Shown here piece after piece: positions 42,956-52,931 of a DNA stretch of 64,000 nucleotides. The notes under the pieces were generated by a model. The model saw only the letters and a list, made by a program, of their open reading frames with translations. It did not search any database and was not told the DNA's origin. Position numbers and translations under genes: made by a program. Position 1 is the first letter of the stretch. The number at the start of each line of letters is the position of its first letter. This DNA comes from Cupriavidus pauculus (GTDB lineage Bacteria; Pseudomonadota; Gammaproteobacteria; Burkholderiales; Burkholderiaceae), in contig NZ_CP033969.1 in assembly GCF_003854935.1 (NCBI RefSeq), positions 1,674,001 to 1,738,000 of the forward strand, written 5' to 3'.

Positions 42956-44149
42956 TCAGAAGAACGCCTGCAGGCCGGTCTGGGCGCGGCCCAGGATCAG
43001 CGCGTGGATGTCGTGCGTGCCTTCGTAGGTGTTGACCACTTCCAGGTTCACCACGTGGCGGATCACGCCGAATTCGTCCGAGATGCCGTTGCCGCCCAGC
43101 ATGTCGCGCGCCACGCGGGCGATGTCCAGCGACTTGCCGCACGAGTTGCGCTTCATGATCGACGTGATTTCCACCGCGGCCGTGCCTTCGTCCTTCATGC
43201 GGCCCAGGCGCAGGCAGCCCTGCAGGCCCAGCGTGATCTCGGTCTGCATGTCGGCCAGCTTCTTCTGCACGAGCTGCGTCTGTGCCAGCGGGCGGCCGAA
43301 CTGCTTGCGGTCCAGCGTGTACTGGCGGGCGGTATGCCAGCAGAACTCGGCGGCGCCCAGCGCGCCCCAGGCGATGCCGTAGCGGGCCGAATTCAGGCAC
43401 GTGAACGGGCCCTTCAGGCCGCTCACGCCCGGCATCAGGTTTTCCTCGGGCACGAACACCTGGTCCATCACGATCTCGCCGGTGATCGACGTGCGCAGGC
43501 CCACCTTGCCGTGGATGGCCGGCGCGCTCAGGCCCTTCCAGCCCTTTTCCAGGATGAAGCCGCGGATGGCTTCCTTGCCGTCGTCGCCGGTCAGCTTACC
43601 CCAGACGACGAAGACGTCGGCGATGGGCGAGTTCGTGATCCACATCTTGGCGCCGGTCAGCTCGTAGCCGCCATCCACCTTCTTGGCGCGCGTGACCATC
43701 GAGCCCGGGTCCGAGCCGTGGTTGGGCTCGGTCAGGCCGAAGCAGCCGATCCATTCGCCGGTGGCCAGCTTGGGCAGGTACTTCTGCTTCTGGGCCTCGC
43801 TGCCGAATTCGTGGATGGGAACCATGACCAGCGACGACTGCACGCTCATCATCGAGCGGTAGCCCGAATCCACGCGCTCCACCTCGCGGGCGATCAGGCC
43901 GTAGCTCACGTAGTTCAGGCCCGGGCCGCCGTACTGCTCGGGGATGGTGGGGCCCAGCAGGCCCAGTTCGCCCATCTCGCGGAAGATCTCCACGTCGGTC
44001 TTCTCGTTGCGGAACGACTGCAGCACGCGCGGCATCAGCTTGTCCTGGCAATAGGCCGCGGCGGCGTCACGGATCATGCGCTCGTCGTCGGTCAGTTGCT
44101 GGTCCAGCAGCAGCGGGTCGGCCCAGTGGAATTCGGCGTTGGCAGCCAT
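42956..44149 (-). CDS. gcdH: Glutaryl-CoA dehydrogenase
   Basis: A 397-residue FAD flavoenzyme of the acyl-CoA dehydrogenase superfamily, which oxidises and decarboxylates glutaryl-CoA to crotonyl-CoA in lysine, tryptophan and aromatic breakdown. Motifs: [15 protein letters not shown] near residue 135, [16 protein letters not shown] near 170, [21 protein letters not shown] near 285, and the catalytic Glu in [18 protein letters not shown] near 370. The TEPNHGSDP version with no ETF-specific change is characteristic of GcdH. AAGGAGA lies just before the ATG. It is divergent from an IclR regulator. Confidence 0.95.
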   Translation of the reverse strand: MAANAEFHWADPLLLDQQLTDDERMIRDAAAAYCQDKLMPRVLQSFRNEKTDVEIFREMGELGLLGPTIPEQYGGPGLNYVSYGLIAREVERVDSGYRSMMSVQSSLVMVPIHEFGSEAQKQKYLPKLATGEWIGCFGLTEPNHGSDPGSMVTRAKKVDGGYELTGAKMWITNSPIADVFVVWGKLTGDDGKEAIRGFILEKGWKGLSAPAIHGKVGLRTSITGEIVMDQVFVPEENLMPGVSGLKGPFTCLNSARYGIAWGALGAAEFCWHTARQYTLDRKQFGRPLAQTQLVQKKLADMQTEITLGLQGCLRLGRMKDEGTAAVEITSIMKRNSCGKSLDIARVARDMLGGNGISDEFGVIRHVVNLEVVNTYEGTHDIHALILGRAQTGLQAFF

Positions 44150-44219
44150 GGAGGTCTCCTTCTTTGGATGGGGCGTAGAAGGCTGCGCGCCTTCTCGGGT
44201 CCGGTGAATCAAAAGTTTG

Positions 44220-44238
44220 GGTTCCGCATTGCGGAACC
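44220..44238. promoter_or_regulatory. Palindromic operator in the gcdH/iclR region
   Basis: A perfect 19-bp palindrome, GGTTCCGC-ATT-GCGGAACC, lies between the two divergent genes. The TTCCGC/GCGGAA half-sites resemble those bound by IclR-family dimers. A further TTCCG lies at 44242-44246. Binding by the adjacent IclR protein is inferred. Confidence 0.75.
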
Positions 44239-44342
44239 TTGTTCCGATGAGCTAGTATAGCCGAACCGGTTTTCGCTGCAACGGGGTGAAACCGGACCGC
44301 CGCACGTTTGCGTTCGACAATCGACCATCCCTGGAGACCACC

Positions 44343-45167
44343 TTGGCACCAACCGCCGCCGCTCCCGCCGCCGCTCCCGCCGCCGCCGCCGCGCAGAAGG
44401 AACGGGAAAGTGATCCGAACTTCGTCACCGCGCTGGCCCGGGGGCTGGAACTGCTGCGCTGCTTCCGGACCGGCGAGGCGATGCTGGGCAACCAGGACTT
44501 CGTACGCCGCACCGGCTTTCCGAAGGCGACGGTGAGCCGGCTGGCCGGCACGCTGGTGCAGCTTGGCTACCTGCGCTACGACGACAGCCTGGGCAAGTAC
44601 GCGCTGGACGCCGGCGTGCTGGCGCTGGGGTTTTCGTACCTGGCGGCGTCCGACGTGGTGGCGCTGGCCCGGCCGCACATGCTGGCCTTCGCGCAGAGCT
44701 ACGGCGTGTCGGTGTCGCTGGGCAAGCGCGAGCGGCTGGAAGTCATCTACATGGAATCGATCCGGAACGACGCCGGCGTGATGCTGGGGCTGGGCGTGGG
44801 CTCGCGGCTGTCGCTGGTGTCGAGTTCGATGGGGCGCGCCTACCTGGCCGCGCTGCCGGCCGCCCGGCGGGACCGCGTGCTGGCCGAGTTCGCCCAGGCG
44901 TATCCCGAGCAATGGAAGCAGCAGGAGGCGCCCACGCGCGCCGCGCTGGCGCAGGCCGAGCGGGACGGCTACGCCGCGTCGTTCCGCGACTGGCATCCGG
45001 CCATCCACGCCTGCGCGGTGGCATTCAAGCCGGTGGGGGAGAAGGACCTGCACCTGCTGAGCTGCAGTGCGTCGTACGGCGCGGTCACCGAGGAAACGTT
45101 CCGCGAAACGCTGGCGCCGGCGCTGATGGCGCTGGGGGCCAGGCTGTCGGATCCGGCGGGGCGGTAG
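44343..45167 (+). CDS. IclR family transcriptional regulator
   Basis: A 274-residue regulator. An Ala/Pro-rich N terminus is followed by the winged helix (FVTALARGLELLRCF, RTGFPKATVSRLAGTLVQLGYL) and the effector-binding domain (VVALARPHMLAFAQSYGVSVSLGKRERLEVIYMESI, SSMGRAYLAALP, AVAFKPV). The start is uncertain: TTG at 44343 has GGAG six bases ahead, whereas GTG at 44286 would add 19 residues without a ribosome-binding site. Divergence from gcdH and the shared palindrome suggest it controls glutaryl-CoA oxidation. Confidence 0.9.
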   Translation: MAPTAAAPAAAPAAAAAQKERESDPNFVTALARGLELLRCFRTGEAMLGNQDFVRRTGFPKATVSRLAGTLVQLGYLRYDDSLGKYALDAGVLALGFSYLAASDVVALARPHMLAFAQSYGVSVSLGKRERLEVIYMESIRNDAGVMLGLGVGSRLSLVSSSMGRAYLAALPAARRDRVLAEFAQAYPEQWKQQEAPTRAALAQAERDGYAASFRDWHPAIHACAVAFKPVGEKDLHLLSCSASYGAVTEETFRETLAPALMALGARLSDPAGR

Positions 45168-45183
45168 GGGCGGTAGGGGCGGC
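45157..45183. repeat. 9-bp tandem repeat at the end of the IclR gene
   Basis: Units of GGGGCGGTA recur two to three times and include the TAG stop codon of the IclR gene; a second in-frame TAG follows nine bases later. It looks like a small slippage expansion. Confidence 0.7.
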
Positions 45184-45249
45184 TCTTCCGCTCTCCCGTG
45201 CGCGGGGGAGCGGCAGGGGTGCAGATTGCCGAGGGGTCGGCAAGCAGGG

Positions 45250-45300
45250 CCTCGACGCCCTCTCCCCCCAACCCCTCTCGCGCGGGCGGGAGCGGGGAGC
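45250..45300 (-). repeat. Intergenic GC-rich repeat, copy 1
   Basis: On the minus strand this stretch reads GCTCCCCGCTCCCGCCC, then GAGAGGGGTTGGGGG and GAGAGGGCGTCGAGG. It matches, with gaps, the plus-strand stretch at 61836-61886. It lies between the convergent IclR and kynA genes, together with a GCTCTCCC/GGGGGAGC hairpin at about 45190-45212. It may be a dispersed intergenic element. Confidence 0.6.
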
Positions 45301-45331
45301 AGACAAGCGCTATCTTCAAAACGCTACGAAT

Positions 45332-46198
45332 TCAAAGATCCGTTCGCAGCTTCCACAGCTCGGGGAACAGCACCACGTCCAGCATCCGGCGCAGGTAGCT
45401 GACGCCTTCGGTGCCGCCGGTGCCGCGCTTGAAGCCGATGACGCGCTCGACGGTGGTCACATGGCGGAAGCGCCATTGGCGGAACGCGTCCTCCAGGTCG
45501 ACGAGCTTCTCGCCCAGTTCGTACAGTTCCCAGTGCGCCGACGGATTCCGATAGACCTCCAGCCACGCGGCCTCGACCGACGCGTTGTACTGCGTCGGCT
45601 GCGTCCAGTCGCGCTCCACCACGTCCGGGTCGATCTGGAACCCGCGCCGCGCCATCAGCCGGATCGCCTCGTCGTACATCGACGGCGTGTGCAGCGCCGC
45701 CTCCACCAGCGCCAGGTGCTCGCCGCGATGGGCGTGCGGGCGCAGCATGGCGGCGTTCTTGTTGCCCAGGATGAACTCGATCTCGCGGTACTGGTACGAC
45801 TGGAAGCCCGACGACGCGCCCAGGTACGGCCGCATCGCCGAGTACTCGGGCGGCGTCATCGTCGCCAGCACGTTCCACGCCTGCACAAGCTGGTCCATGA
45901 TGCGCGACACCCGGGCCAGCATCTTGAACGCGGGGCGTAGCTGGTCGTTCCGCACCCCGTCGCGCGCGGCGCGCAGTTCGTGCAGCATCAGCTTCATCCA
46001 CAGCTCGGTGGTCTGGTGCTGGACGATGAACAGCATCTCGTTGTGGTCCGGCGACAGCGGATGCTGGGCCGAGAGGATCTGGTCCAGTCCCAGGTAGTCG
46101 CCGTAGCTCATGTCGCGCGAGAAATCCATCTGCGCGCCGTGCCAGCGCTCGTCGCCGCCGGCACCGTGCCCCATCGGGCATCCCTTGTTCTCGCTCAT
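45332..46198 (-). CDS. kynA: Tryptophan 2,3-dioxygenase
   Basis: A 288-residue heme enzyme opening the tryptophan indole ring to N-formylkynurenine. Family blocks: [19 protein letters not shown] near residue 30, [23 protein letters not shown]-like sequence near 55 (substrate His in VQHQTTE), [20 protein letters not shown] near 130, and the proximal heme His in [22 protein letters not shown] near 240. GGAG lies six bases before the ATG. It is the last gene of kynB-kynU-kynA, 12 bp after kynU. Confidence 0.97.
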   Translation of the reverse strand: MSENKGCPMGHGAGGDERWHGAQMDFSRDMSYGDYLGLDQILSAQHPLSPDHNEMLFIVQHQTTELWMKLMLHELRAARDGVRNDQLRPAFKMLARVSRIMDQLVQAWNVLATMTPPEYSAMRPYLGASSGFQSYQYREIEFILGNKNAAMLRPHAHRGEHLALVEAALHTPSMYDEAIRLMARRGFQIDPDVVERDWTQPTQYNASVEAAWLEVYRNPSAHWELYELGEKLVDLEDAFRQWRFRHVTTVERVIGFKRGTGGTEGVSYLRRMLDVVLFPELWKLRTDL

Positions 46199-46210
46199 GT
46201 CGGGCTCCGC

Positions 46211-47467
46211 TCAGGTCACCGCCGTGCGCACGGCAAAACGCGCGTCGCGATAGGCGCCGCTGTCCAGCACGTCGCGCAGGATCTCCACGGCGTCCCAGAC
46301 CTCGGTAAAGCTCGTGTACAGCGGCGTGAAACCGAACCGGGCGATGCCGGGCTCGCGGTAGTCGCCAATCACGCCACGCTCGATCAGCGCCGCCACCAGC
46401 GCGTAGCCGTCCGGGTGCGAGAAGCTGACCTGGCTGCCGCGCCGGGCGTGCTCGCGCGGCGTGACCAGCGCCAGCGGGTGGGCCCCGCAGCGGGCTTCCA
46501 CCAGTTCGATGAACAGGTCGGTCAGCTTGAGCGACTTGGCGCGCAGCGCGCGCATGCTGGTCTGCGCGAAGATGTCGAGCCCGCATTCCACCATCGCCAG
46601 CGACGCGATCGGCTGCGTGCCGCACAGGAAGCGGCCGATGCCGCGCGCCGGCTGGTACTGCGGCGACATCGCAAACGGGGCGCCATGGCCCCACCAGCCC
46701 GACAGCGGCTGCCAGAACTGGTCGCGCAGGGCGGGCGATACCCAGACGAACGCCGGCGAGCCGGGGCCGCCGTTCAGGTACTTGTAGGTGCAGCCGATGG
46801 CGTAGTCGGCGCGCGCGGCGGTCAGGTCCACGGGCACGGCGCCGGCCGAATGGGCCAGGTCCCACACCGTCAGCGCGCCGCGGGCGTGGGCCAGTTCCGT
46901 CAGGCCGGCCATGTCGAGCATCTCGCCGGTCTTGTAGTTGACGTGCGTCAGCATCAGCACGGCGGTGTCCGGGCCCACGGCGGCGTCGATGGCGGCCGGG
47001 CTGTCCACGAGCCGCACCTCATAGCCCTGTTGCAGCAGGTCAGCCAAGCCCTGGGCGATATAGAGGTCGGTCGGGAAGTTGCTGGCCTCGGACACGATCA
47101 CGCGGCGCGACGGGTCGCGCTGCTGCTGCACGCGCAGCGCGGCGGCCAGCACCTTGAACAGGTTGATCGACGTCGTGTCGGTCACCACCACCTCGTCATG
47201 CCCGGCTCCGATCAGCGGCGCCAGCCGGTTGCCCAGCCGCCCCGGCAGGTCGAACCAGCCGGCCGTGTTCCAGCTGCGGATCAGGCCATCGCCCCATTCG
47301 GCGTTCACCACCTCGGCGGCGCGCGCGGCGGCGGCTCGCGGGCGGGCGCCCAGCGAGTTGCCATCCAGGTAGATCACGCCCTCGGGCAGGGCAAATTGTT
47401 CGCGCAGTGCGCGGAGCGGGTCGTCCCGGTCCAGCGCCTGGCAGCGTTCGCGTGTCAGGTTGGTCAT
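46211..47467 (-). CDS. kynU: Kynureninase
   Basis: A 418-residue PLP enzyme converting kynurenine to anthranilate and alanine. Landmarks are [11 protein letters not shown] near residue 32, [13 protein letters not shown] near 130, HVNYKTGEM near 175, [15 protein letters not shown] near 205 and the Schiff-base Lys in [17 protein letters not shown] near residue 232. The ATG beginning [10 protein letters not shown] is used; an upstream TTG would add three residues. It lies about 30 bp after kynB. Confidence 0.97.
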   Translation of the reverse strand: MTNLTRERCQALDRDDPLRALREQFALPEGVIYLDGNSLGARPRAAAARAAEVVNAEWGDGLIRSWNTAGWFDLPGRLGNRLAPLIGAGHDEVVVTDTTSINLFKVLAAALRVQQQRDPSRRVIVSEASNFPTDLYIAQGLADLLQQGYEVRLVDSPAAIDAAVGPDTAVLMLTHVNYKTGEMLDMAGLTELAHARGALTVWDLAHSAGAVPVDLTAARADYAIGCTYKYLNGGPGSPAFVWVSPALRDQFWQPLSGWWGHGAPFAMSPQYQPARGIGRFLCGTQPIASLAMVECGLDIFAQTSMRALRAKSLKLTDLFIELVEARCGAHPLALVTPREHARRGSQVSFSHPDGYALVAALIERGVIGDYREPGIARFGFTPLYTSFTEVWDAVEILRDVLDSGAYRDARFAVRTAVT

Positions 47468-47498
47468 GCGTGGCAAATGTCGGTGAAATCGGAAGGGG

Positions 47499-48146
47499 TC
47501 AGAGTTCGCGCAGGATGGCCCGCACCGGGCTCGCGTCCAACGTGGCCAGGCGCAGCGGCAGCGCGATCAGTTCGTAGTCGCCGGCCGGCACGTCGTCCAG
47601 CACGATGCCTTCGAGGATGGCCAGCCGGTGGTCGCGCACGGCGTGGTGGGCGTCCATGGTCTTGGAGGTCTCGGGGTCCAGCGACGGCGTGTCGATGCCG
47701 ATCAGCCGCACGCCATGGCGGGCCAGCAGCGCGATGGTCTCGGGCGCCACGGCGCAGAAATCCGCATCCCAGGCGCCCTGCGGCACGGCGCGATAGGTGC
47801 GCAGCAGCACGCGCGGCGGCACGCCGGCCAGCGACGCCTCCACGTGGTGCGGCGCCACCACCGGCGCCGCGCCGATGCAATGGATCACACGGCACGGGCC
47901 CAGGTAGGCGTCCAGCGGCACGTCGCCAATCGGCGCGCCATCGGCGGCGTAGTGGAGCGGCGCATCGGCGTGGGCGCCCGTGTGCGGCGACATCGTGATG
48001 CGGCCGACGTTGACCGGGCAGTGCTCGTCAAGCTGCCAGGCGGGTTCGTGGCGGAACGGCGTGTCGCCGGGCCAGACCGGCGTGGCGTTCGAAACGGGCG
48101 GGCTGATGTCCCAGATCCGGCGGGAAGGCATTGGGGCGGTCGACAT
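47499..48146 (-). CDS. kynB: Kynurenine formamidase
   Basis: A 215-residue cyclase-family metal hydrolase releasing formate from N-formylkynurenine. It starts [15 protein letters not shown] and carries the metal motif HTGAHAD (HxxxHxD) near residue 55, plus [14 protein letters not shown] and [20 protein letters not shown] with its Glu. It heads the kynBUA operon and is divergent from the Lrp-type regulator, with a perfect palindrome between them. Confidence 0.96.
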   Translation of the reverse strand: MSTAPMPSRRIWDISPPVSNATPVWPGDTPFRHEPAWQLDEHCPVNVGRITMSPHTGAHADAPLHYAADGAPIGDVPLDAYLGPCRVIHCIGAAPVVAPHHVEASLAGVPPRVLLRTYRAVPQGAWDADFCAVAPETIALLARHGVRLIGIDTPSLDPETSKTMDAHHAVRDHRLAILEGIVLDDVPAGDYELIALPLRLATLDASPVRAILREL

Positions 48147-48256
48147 GATGGAAGCGGGTCTCCGGAGGCGCGTTTCTGCGGACGCGGTGCGTGCCGGAAT
48201 CATAGTCAAATCCGCCGGAAAGAGGCTTGCGAAATGGGGCGTCCGTCGGGCTGGCT

Positions 48257-48273
48257 TTCGCATAAAATGCGAA
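48257..48273. promoter_or_regulatory. Palindromic operator in the kynB/kynR region
   Basis: TTCGCAT-AAA-ATGCGAA is a perfect 17-bp palindrome, 31 bp before the regulator ATG and about 110 bp before kynB. Its length and A+T-rich centre suit an Lrp/AsnC dimer. TAAAAT within it may be the regulator's -10, allowing autorepression. Confidence 0.75.
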
Positions 48274-48304
48274 GGACACAAGCTAAAACCGTGGAATCTG
48301 CGAC

Positions 48305-48793
48305 ATGACCCTCGATCCGATCGATTTGCGCATTCTCACCGCGCTGCAGGAGAACGGCCGCATCAGCAACCAGGACCTTGCCGACAAAGTGGCGTTATCG
48401 CCATCGGCATGCCTGCGGCGGGTGCGGTTGCTGGAAGAGGGCGGGGTGATCGGCGGCTACCGGGCGTGGTTCGACGCCGAGCAACTGGGGCTGGAGATCG
48501 AGGCGATCGTGCAGGTGTCGATGCGGCACGACGTGGAGGGCTGGCACGACACGTTCAATGCCGTGGTGCAGACCTGGCCCGAGGTGCTGACCGCCTATGT
48601 GATTACCGGCGACAGCAACTACATCCTGCGGGTGCAGGCGCGCAACCTGAAGCACTACTCCGATTTCATCGTGAACCGGCTGTATCGCACGCCGGGCGTG
48701 ATGGATATCCGCTCGAACATCGTGCTGCAGCGGATCAAGACGGGCGGATCGCCGCTGGCGATCCTGAAGGAGCCGGGCCAGCCGGCGGCGTGA
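48305..48793 (+). CDS. kynR: Lrp/AsnC family regulator of kynurenine genes
   Basis: A 162-residue Lrp-type regulator. The helix-turn-helix is [47 protein letters not shown] (residues 3-50). The RAM ligand domain follows, with [30 protein letters not shown]. In Pseudomonas a similar divergently placed protein, KynR, activates kynBAU in response to kynurenine. Assignment here rests on family and position. The start is the ATG at 48305. Confidence 0.88.
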   Translation: MTLDPIDLRILTALQENGRISNQDLADKVALSPSACLRRVRLLEEGGVIGGYRAWFDAEQLGLEIEAIVQVSMRHDVEGWHDTFNAVVQTWPEVLTAYVITGDSNYILRVQARNLKHYSDFIVNRLYRTPGVMDIRSNIVLQRIKTGGSPLAILKEPGQPAA

Positions 48794-48795
48794 CG

Positions 48796-49359
48796 CTAGC
48801 GGTCGAGCGGGCAGAGCGTGGAAAACTGCGCGCCCTGGAACACCAGCGGCTGCCCGCCGGCGTCGAGGATGCCGCAGCGCTCCACCTCGCCGACGAAGAT
48901 CACGTGGTCGCCTTCGTCGTACCGGCTGCGGTTGTGGCATTCGAACCAGGCCAGCGCGTTGGCCAGGATCGGCAGCCCGGTTTCGGACAACTGGTAGTCC
49001 ACGCCGGCAAAGCGGTCGCCCTTGAGCGTGGCAAAGCGCTGGCACAGGTCCATTTGTGATGCGGCCAGCACGTTGATGATGTAGTGCGAGCCATCGCGGA
49101 ACATCGGCAGGCTGTTGGCACGATGGGCCATGCTCCACAGCACCAGCGGCGGGTCCAGCGACACAGAGTTGAACGAACTGGCGGTGATGCCGACGAACGG
49201 CGCGCCATTGGCATACGGATGGCCGGCGGCGCGCGTGGTGATAACCGTCACACCTGTGGCGAACTGCGACAGCGCGCGCTTGAAATGCTGGCTGTCAAAA
49301 TCGGGGGCGGTGGCCTTGCGGTTCCCGGTGTCGGGGTCCTCGGCCTCTGGCATGCCCAT
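48796..49359 (-). CDS. Flavin reductase-like FMN-binding protein
   Basis: A 187-residue split-barrel flavin reductase of the HpaC/RutF/PheA2 family, which supplies reduced flavin to a monooxygenase. Family blocks are FKRALSQFATGVTVITT near residue 25, APFVGITASSFNSVSLDPPLVLWSM near 55, and HVIFVGEVERC near 150. The ATG at 49359 has GGAG eight bases upstream. No two-component monooxygenase is adjacent; the partner is unknown. Its stop lies two bases from that of the kyn regulator. Confidence 0.85.
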   Translation of the reverse strand: MGMPEAEDPDTGNRKATAPDFDSQHFKRALSQFATGVTVITTRAAGHPYANGAPFVGITASSFNSVSLDPPLVLWSMAHRANSLPMFRDGSHYIINVLAASQMDLCQRFATLKGDRFAGVDYQLSETGLPILANALAWFECHNRSRYDEGDHVIFVGEVERCGILDAGGQPLVFQGAQFSTLCPLDR

Positions 49360-49555
49360 CTCTCGGGCTCCACACAAATCCATGATCTTCATATCGGGAC
49401 GGCCGGCGCGCGTGCAACACGTCCAACCTATTCCTCGCGGTGCGTAATTTCGGTGGCCTGCCCCACACAGGGGCACGGCCGCCGATGGGCCGATTGTAGC
49501 GGACTCAGGACATTGGCTCCGAAGTGACGTCCGCGCGACCCTGCCGCCGGTGGTG

Positions 49556-50662
49556 TCATGCTGGGCGCGCGGCGGCCGCCGGCATTGCGTGTGATGCCGG
49601 CGCTTCCAACCGGTCGGCGATGGCCGACGCCAGCCGGGCGATGCTGTGCGGCGCGCAGCCTTCGGCGTTGTTGCTGACGATCACGTAGGCCGGCTGGCCC
49701 GTGCGCAGCGTGCGGACCACCACGTCGGCGATGGCGTCGCGCGTGGCGTCGTCGGGGTCCACGAGCTTGTCGAACGGCATGTACGCGCGCTCGGCCATCG
49801 CATACGAGCGGCCTTCGCGCAGCATCCAGCGCAGCACCAGCGGGCCCGGCGCGCCGTCGTCCATGAGCGCCTGGGCGTGGGCCTGGCGCGGCACGGCCGG
49901 CAGGCGGTCGCGCGCGGCCAGGCAGAAGCGCACGCCACGGTCGCGCAGCAGGCGGATGTAGCGCGGCGTCAGCAGCGCCGGGTCGCGCATCTCCACGGCG
50001 TAGCAGGCGTGCGGCGTGAGCGTCGGGTCCAGCGGCGGCAGCGCGGCCAGGAAGGCGTCGAGCCGCGCCAGGAACGCCGGGCCGTCGTCGGCCACACTCT
50101 GCAACGGCGAGAGCTGGAACAGCAGCGGCCCGCAGCGCTGGCCGAGCCCGCCCGTGGCCGGCACGATGAAATCGCGGATGGCGATCTCGGCGTCCAGGAA
50201 CGCTGCGTTGACCAGTCGCCCGGCGCCATCGGGCCCGCGCAGCCAGGCATCGCAGACGCTGGCCGGCGCCTTGATCAGGAAGCGGAAACCCTCGGGCACC
50301 TGGGCCGCGTAGTTCATGTAGTCGGTCAGCGGGATCGGCCCGTAGAAGCCGCGGTCGATGCCGGCCATGCGCAGCAGCGGGTGCTGGCCGCACGCGCGCA
50401 GCCCCTTGCGCGACAGCAGGCTCTCGGTGTACTGGCCGTCGTAGACCAGCCCGTGCCAGCCCGGATACGACCACGACGACGTGCCGAAGTACAGGTTTGG
50501 CGGCAGCCGCCGGGCCAGCGCGGTCAGCGCGGCGTCGGGCGTCCATGGCTGGACAGCCTTGCCGGCAGGGGCCTTCTTGTCGGAAGGGGCCGCGCGCGGC
50601 GGCCCGGGAGGCTTGTCCGGCGACGCCAGGGCATCGCCGAACAGGTCGAGGTTGTCAGTCAA
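49556..50662 (-). CDS. DUF72 (YecE-like) protein
   Basis: A 368-residue protein of the DUF72 family, predicted to have a TIM-barrel fold. Signature parts: LYFGTSSWSYPGWHGLVY near residue 57, FRFLIKAPASVCD near 126, GPLLFQLSPLQ near 180, YAVEMRDPALL near 220 and YVIVSNNAEGCAP near 327. Function is unknown. The frame has no ATG in the expected N terminus, so the start is probably TTG at 50662. It follows the cyclopropane synthase gene by 10 bp. Confidence 0.88.
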   Translation of the reverse strand: MTDNLDLFGDALASPDKPPGPPRAAPSDKKAPAGKAVQPWTPDAALTALARRLPPNLYFGTSSWSYPGWHGLVYDGQYTESLLSRKGLRACGQHPLLRMAGIDRGFYGPIPLTDYMNYAAQVPEGFRFLIKAPASVCDAWLRGPDGAGRLVNAAFLDAEIAIRDFIVPATGGLGQRCGPLLFQLSPLQSVADDGPAFLARLDAFLAALPPLDPTLTPHACYAVEMRDPALLTPRYIRLLRDRGVRFCLAARDRLPAVPRQAHAQALMDDGAPGPLVLRWMLREGRSYAMAERAYMPFDKLVDPDDATRDAIADVVVRTLRTGQPAYVIVSNNAEGCAPHSIARLASAIADRLEAPASHAMPAAAARPA

Positions 50663-50672
50663 GCGTCAGGCG

Positions 50673-51914
50673 TCAGGCGTCGTTACCGATCGGAGAGGCG
50701 TAAATATAGCGCCGCGAGACCGGGAACGTGTCGGCGGCACGGTCCGCCTTCTGGCACACCACCTGGTGCAGCGACATGATGCTGTGGAGGAACGCATGCT
50801 CGCAGCCAGCCAGGTAGATACGCCAGATGCGGTACTTCTTCTCGCCCACCATGGCGCGGATCTTGTCGGCGTTGACCTCGAAGTTGTCGGCCCAGTGGCG
50901 CAGCGTCTGCGCGTAGTGGCGGCGCATCAGCTCCACGTCGAACGCTTCCAGCCCGGCCTTCGCCATCGTATGCAGGACCATGCTGATGTGCGGCAGTTCG
51001 CCCTGCGGGAACACGTAGCGGTCCATGAAGCCCGAGCCGTCCAGCGGCACCGCGCCGCTGTCGGGGTCCGTGGCGGTGATGCCGTGGTTCATCGCCACGC
51101 CGTCGTCCTTGAGCAGGTCGCGGATCCGGCCGAAGTAGCCAACCAGGTTGGCCTTGCCCACGTGCTCGAACATGCCGACGCTCGTGATGCGGTCGAACTG
51201 GCCCTGGATGTCGCGGTAGTCCTGCAGCCGGATCTCGATGCGGTCCTGCAGCCCGGCGGCCCGCACGCGCTCGGTGGCCAGGTCGAACTGGTTCTGGGAC
51301 AGCGTGATGCCCACGCACTGCGCGCCGAACTTCTGCGCGGCGCGGATCACCAGCGCGCCCCAGCCGCAGCCGATGTCCAGCAGCGTCTGGCCCGGCTGCA
51401 CGCGGATCTTGGTCAGGATGTGGTCGATCTTCTTGAGCTGCGCGGTGGCCAGGTCTTCGTTGCCGTGCTCGAAGTACGCGCACGAGTAGACCATGCGCGG
51501 GTCCAGCCAGAGCGCGTAGAACGCGTTCGAGACGTCGTAGTGGTACTGGATCGACGCCTTGTCCTCGGCCTTGCTGTGCGTGAAGTGCTGGGCCACCTTG
51601 GCCAGTGCGCCACCGGCGCTGCGCGCGGCGGCCGACGACAGCCCGTATCCCACCTTGATGATGTCCGCCAGCCGGCCGTCGAGGTCGATCTTTTCCTGGA
51701 CGTAGGCCTCGCCAAGGTTATCGAGGCTCGGCGCAAGCAGCATCGGCAGCGCGGAGGCTTCACGCACCGTCAGCGTGACGTCGGGCTTGTCGAAGTTGCC
51801 GAGCTGGTATTCGGTGCCGTTCCAGAGCCGGAGCCTGACCGGCAGGTTGGCGTGCTCGCGGACATCGGAGATCCAGCTATCGAGCTGCTTGTCGATGGCT
51901 TGCTTGAAGAACAT
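50673..51914 (-). CDS. cfa: Cyclopropane-fatty-acyl-phospholipid synthase
   Basis: A 413-residue SAM-dependent enzyme adding a methylene bridge across phospholipid double bonds, usually in stationary phase or acid stress. An N-terminal lipid-binding domain (about 1-110) precedes IQYHYDVSNAFYALWLDPRMVYSCAYFEHG, then the SAM site LLDIGCGWGALVIRAA near 190 and GMFEHVGKANLVGYFGRI near 260. The C terminus has RIWRIYLAGCEHAF. The start MFFKQAIDK has GGGAG eight to nine bases ahead. It is the first gene of an operon with DUF72. Confidence 0.95.
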   Translation of the reverse strand: MFFKQAIDKQLDSWISDVREHANLPVRLRLWNGTEYQLGNFDKPDVTLTVREASALPMLLAPSLDNLGEAYVQEKIDLDGRLADIIKVGYGLSSAAARSAGGALAKVAQHFTHSKAEDKASIQYHYDVSNAFYALWLDPRMVYSCAYFEHGNEDLATAQLKKIDHILTKIRVQPGQTLLDIGCGWGALVIRAAQKFGAQCVGITLSQNQFDLATERVRAAGLQDRIEIRLQDYRDIQGQFDRITSVGMFEHVGKANLVGYFGRIRDLLKDDGVAMNHGITATDPDSGAVPLDGSGFMDRYVFPQGELPHISMVLHTMAKAGLEAFDVELMRRHYAQTLRHWADNFEVNADKIRAMVGEKKYRIWRIYLAGCEHAFLHSIMSLHQVVCQKADRAADTFPVSRRYIYASPIGNDA

Positions 51915-52161
51915 GCGGCTTTCTCCCGATTGGTTGGTGATCCCTCTCGAAAAAATGCCCCATGGTCGGCTGCGCAAGACTGCGTGGTGAACGCAGCCCG
52001 GCCTTGGGGGCGCACCGATGCATGGCCGGTGCGGCGACGCAAGAACTTTACGCCAAAAAACAGGATTGTGCAGTGCAGGCCGCCGCGGCTGCGGTACCTG
52101 TCGGCACATGCAGACATTGACCACGCAGCGCCGTCTGGCGCCGCGTCATCGCCTGTTTCAA

Positions 52162-52800
52162 TCAGGGCGACAGCCGCACGATCTGCCAGCCGCCATCGGC
52201 CTGTTGCCGGAACGCGATGCGGTCATGCAGGCGCGACGGGCGGCCCTGCCAGAATTCGATCCAGGTTGGCCGCAGCCGGTAGCCGCCCCAGTGCGGGGGG
52301 CGCGGCGGGTTGTCGCCGAACTTGTTGCGGAAGTCGGCCTCGCGGGCTTCCAGCACGTCGCGGCCGGCCACCTCGCGGCTTTGTTCGGACGCCCACGCAC
52401 CCAGGCGCGATCCGAGCGGCCGCGACGCGTAGTAGGCATCGCTCTCGGCATCGGCCACCTTCTCGACCACGCCTTCCACGCGCACCTGGCGCTCCAGCTG
52501 GACCCAGTGGAACAGCAGCGCGGCGCGCGGGTTGGCTTCCAGGTCCAGGCCCTTGCGGCTCTCGTAGTTGGTGAAGAACGTGAAGCCGTTGGCGTCCATG
52601 CCCTTGAGCAGCACGATGCGGGCGGACGGCTGCCCGTCGGCGCCGACCGTGGCCAGCGTCATCGCGTTGGGTTCGGGCAGCTTGGCCTGCAGCGCCTCGT
52701 CGAACCAGTGCTGGAACTGGCGGACGGGGTCATGGGCCACGTCGGTTTCGGAAAGCGCGCTCAGCATGTAGTTGCGGCGCAGGTCGGCGAGCTGGGTCAT
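52162..52800 (-). CDS. pdxH: Pyridoxine/pyridoxamine 5'-phosphate oxidase
   Basis: A 212-residue FMN enzyme making pyridoxal 5'-phosphate. Motifs are [23 protein letters not shown] near residue 50, [25 protein letters not shown] near 80, and the C-terminal [20 protein letters not shown]. The start [11 protein letters not shown] fits the family. It supplies the cofactor used by GlyA, KynU and the aminotransferase of this window, though it is not linked to them in an operon. Confidence 0.96.
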   Translation of the reverse strand: MTQLADLRRNYMLSALSETDVAHDPVRQFQHWFDEALQAKLPEPNAMTLATVGADGQPSARIVLLKGMDANGFTFFTNYESRKGLDLEANPRAALLFHWVQLERQVRVEGVVEKVADAESDAYYASRPLGSRLGAWASEQSREVAGRDVLEAREADFRNKFGDNPPRPPHWGGYRLRPTWIEFWQGRPSRLHDRIAFRQQADGGWQIVRLSP

Positions 52801-52931
52801 ATCGCATGTCGAAGAGTCGGTCCGCCTGCCGGGGCACGCGGACGAGGATGCTTCGAGTATAGCCAATGCGCCGGACACCGCATTTGCGCCATGGCAAGCG
52901 GCATCGCCGTTTTACTAGATTTGCTGGACGG

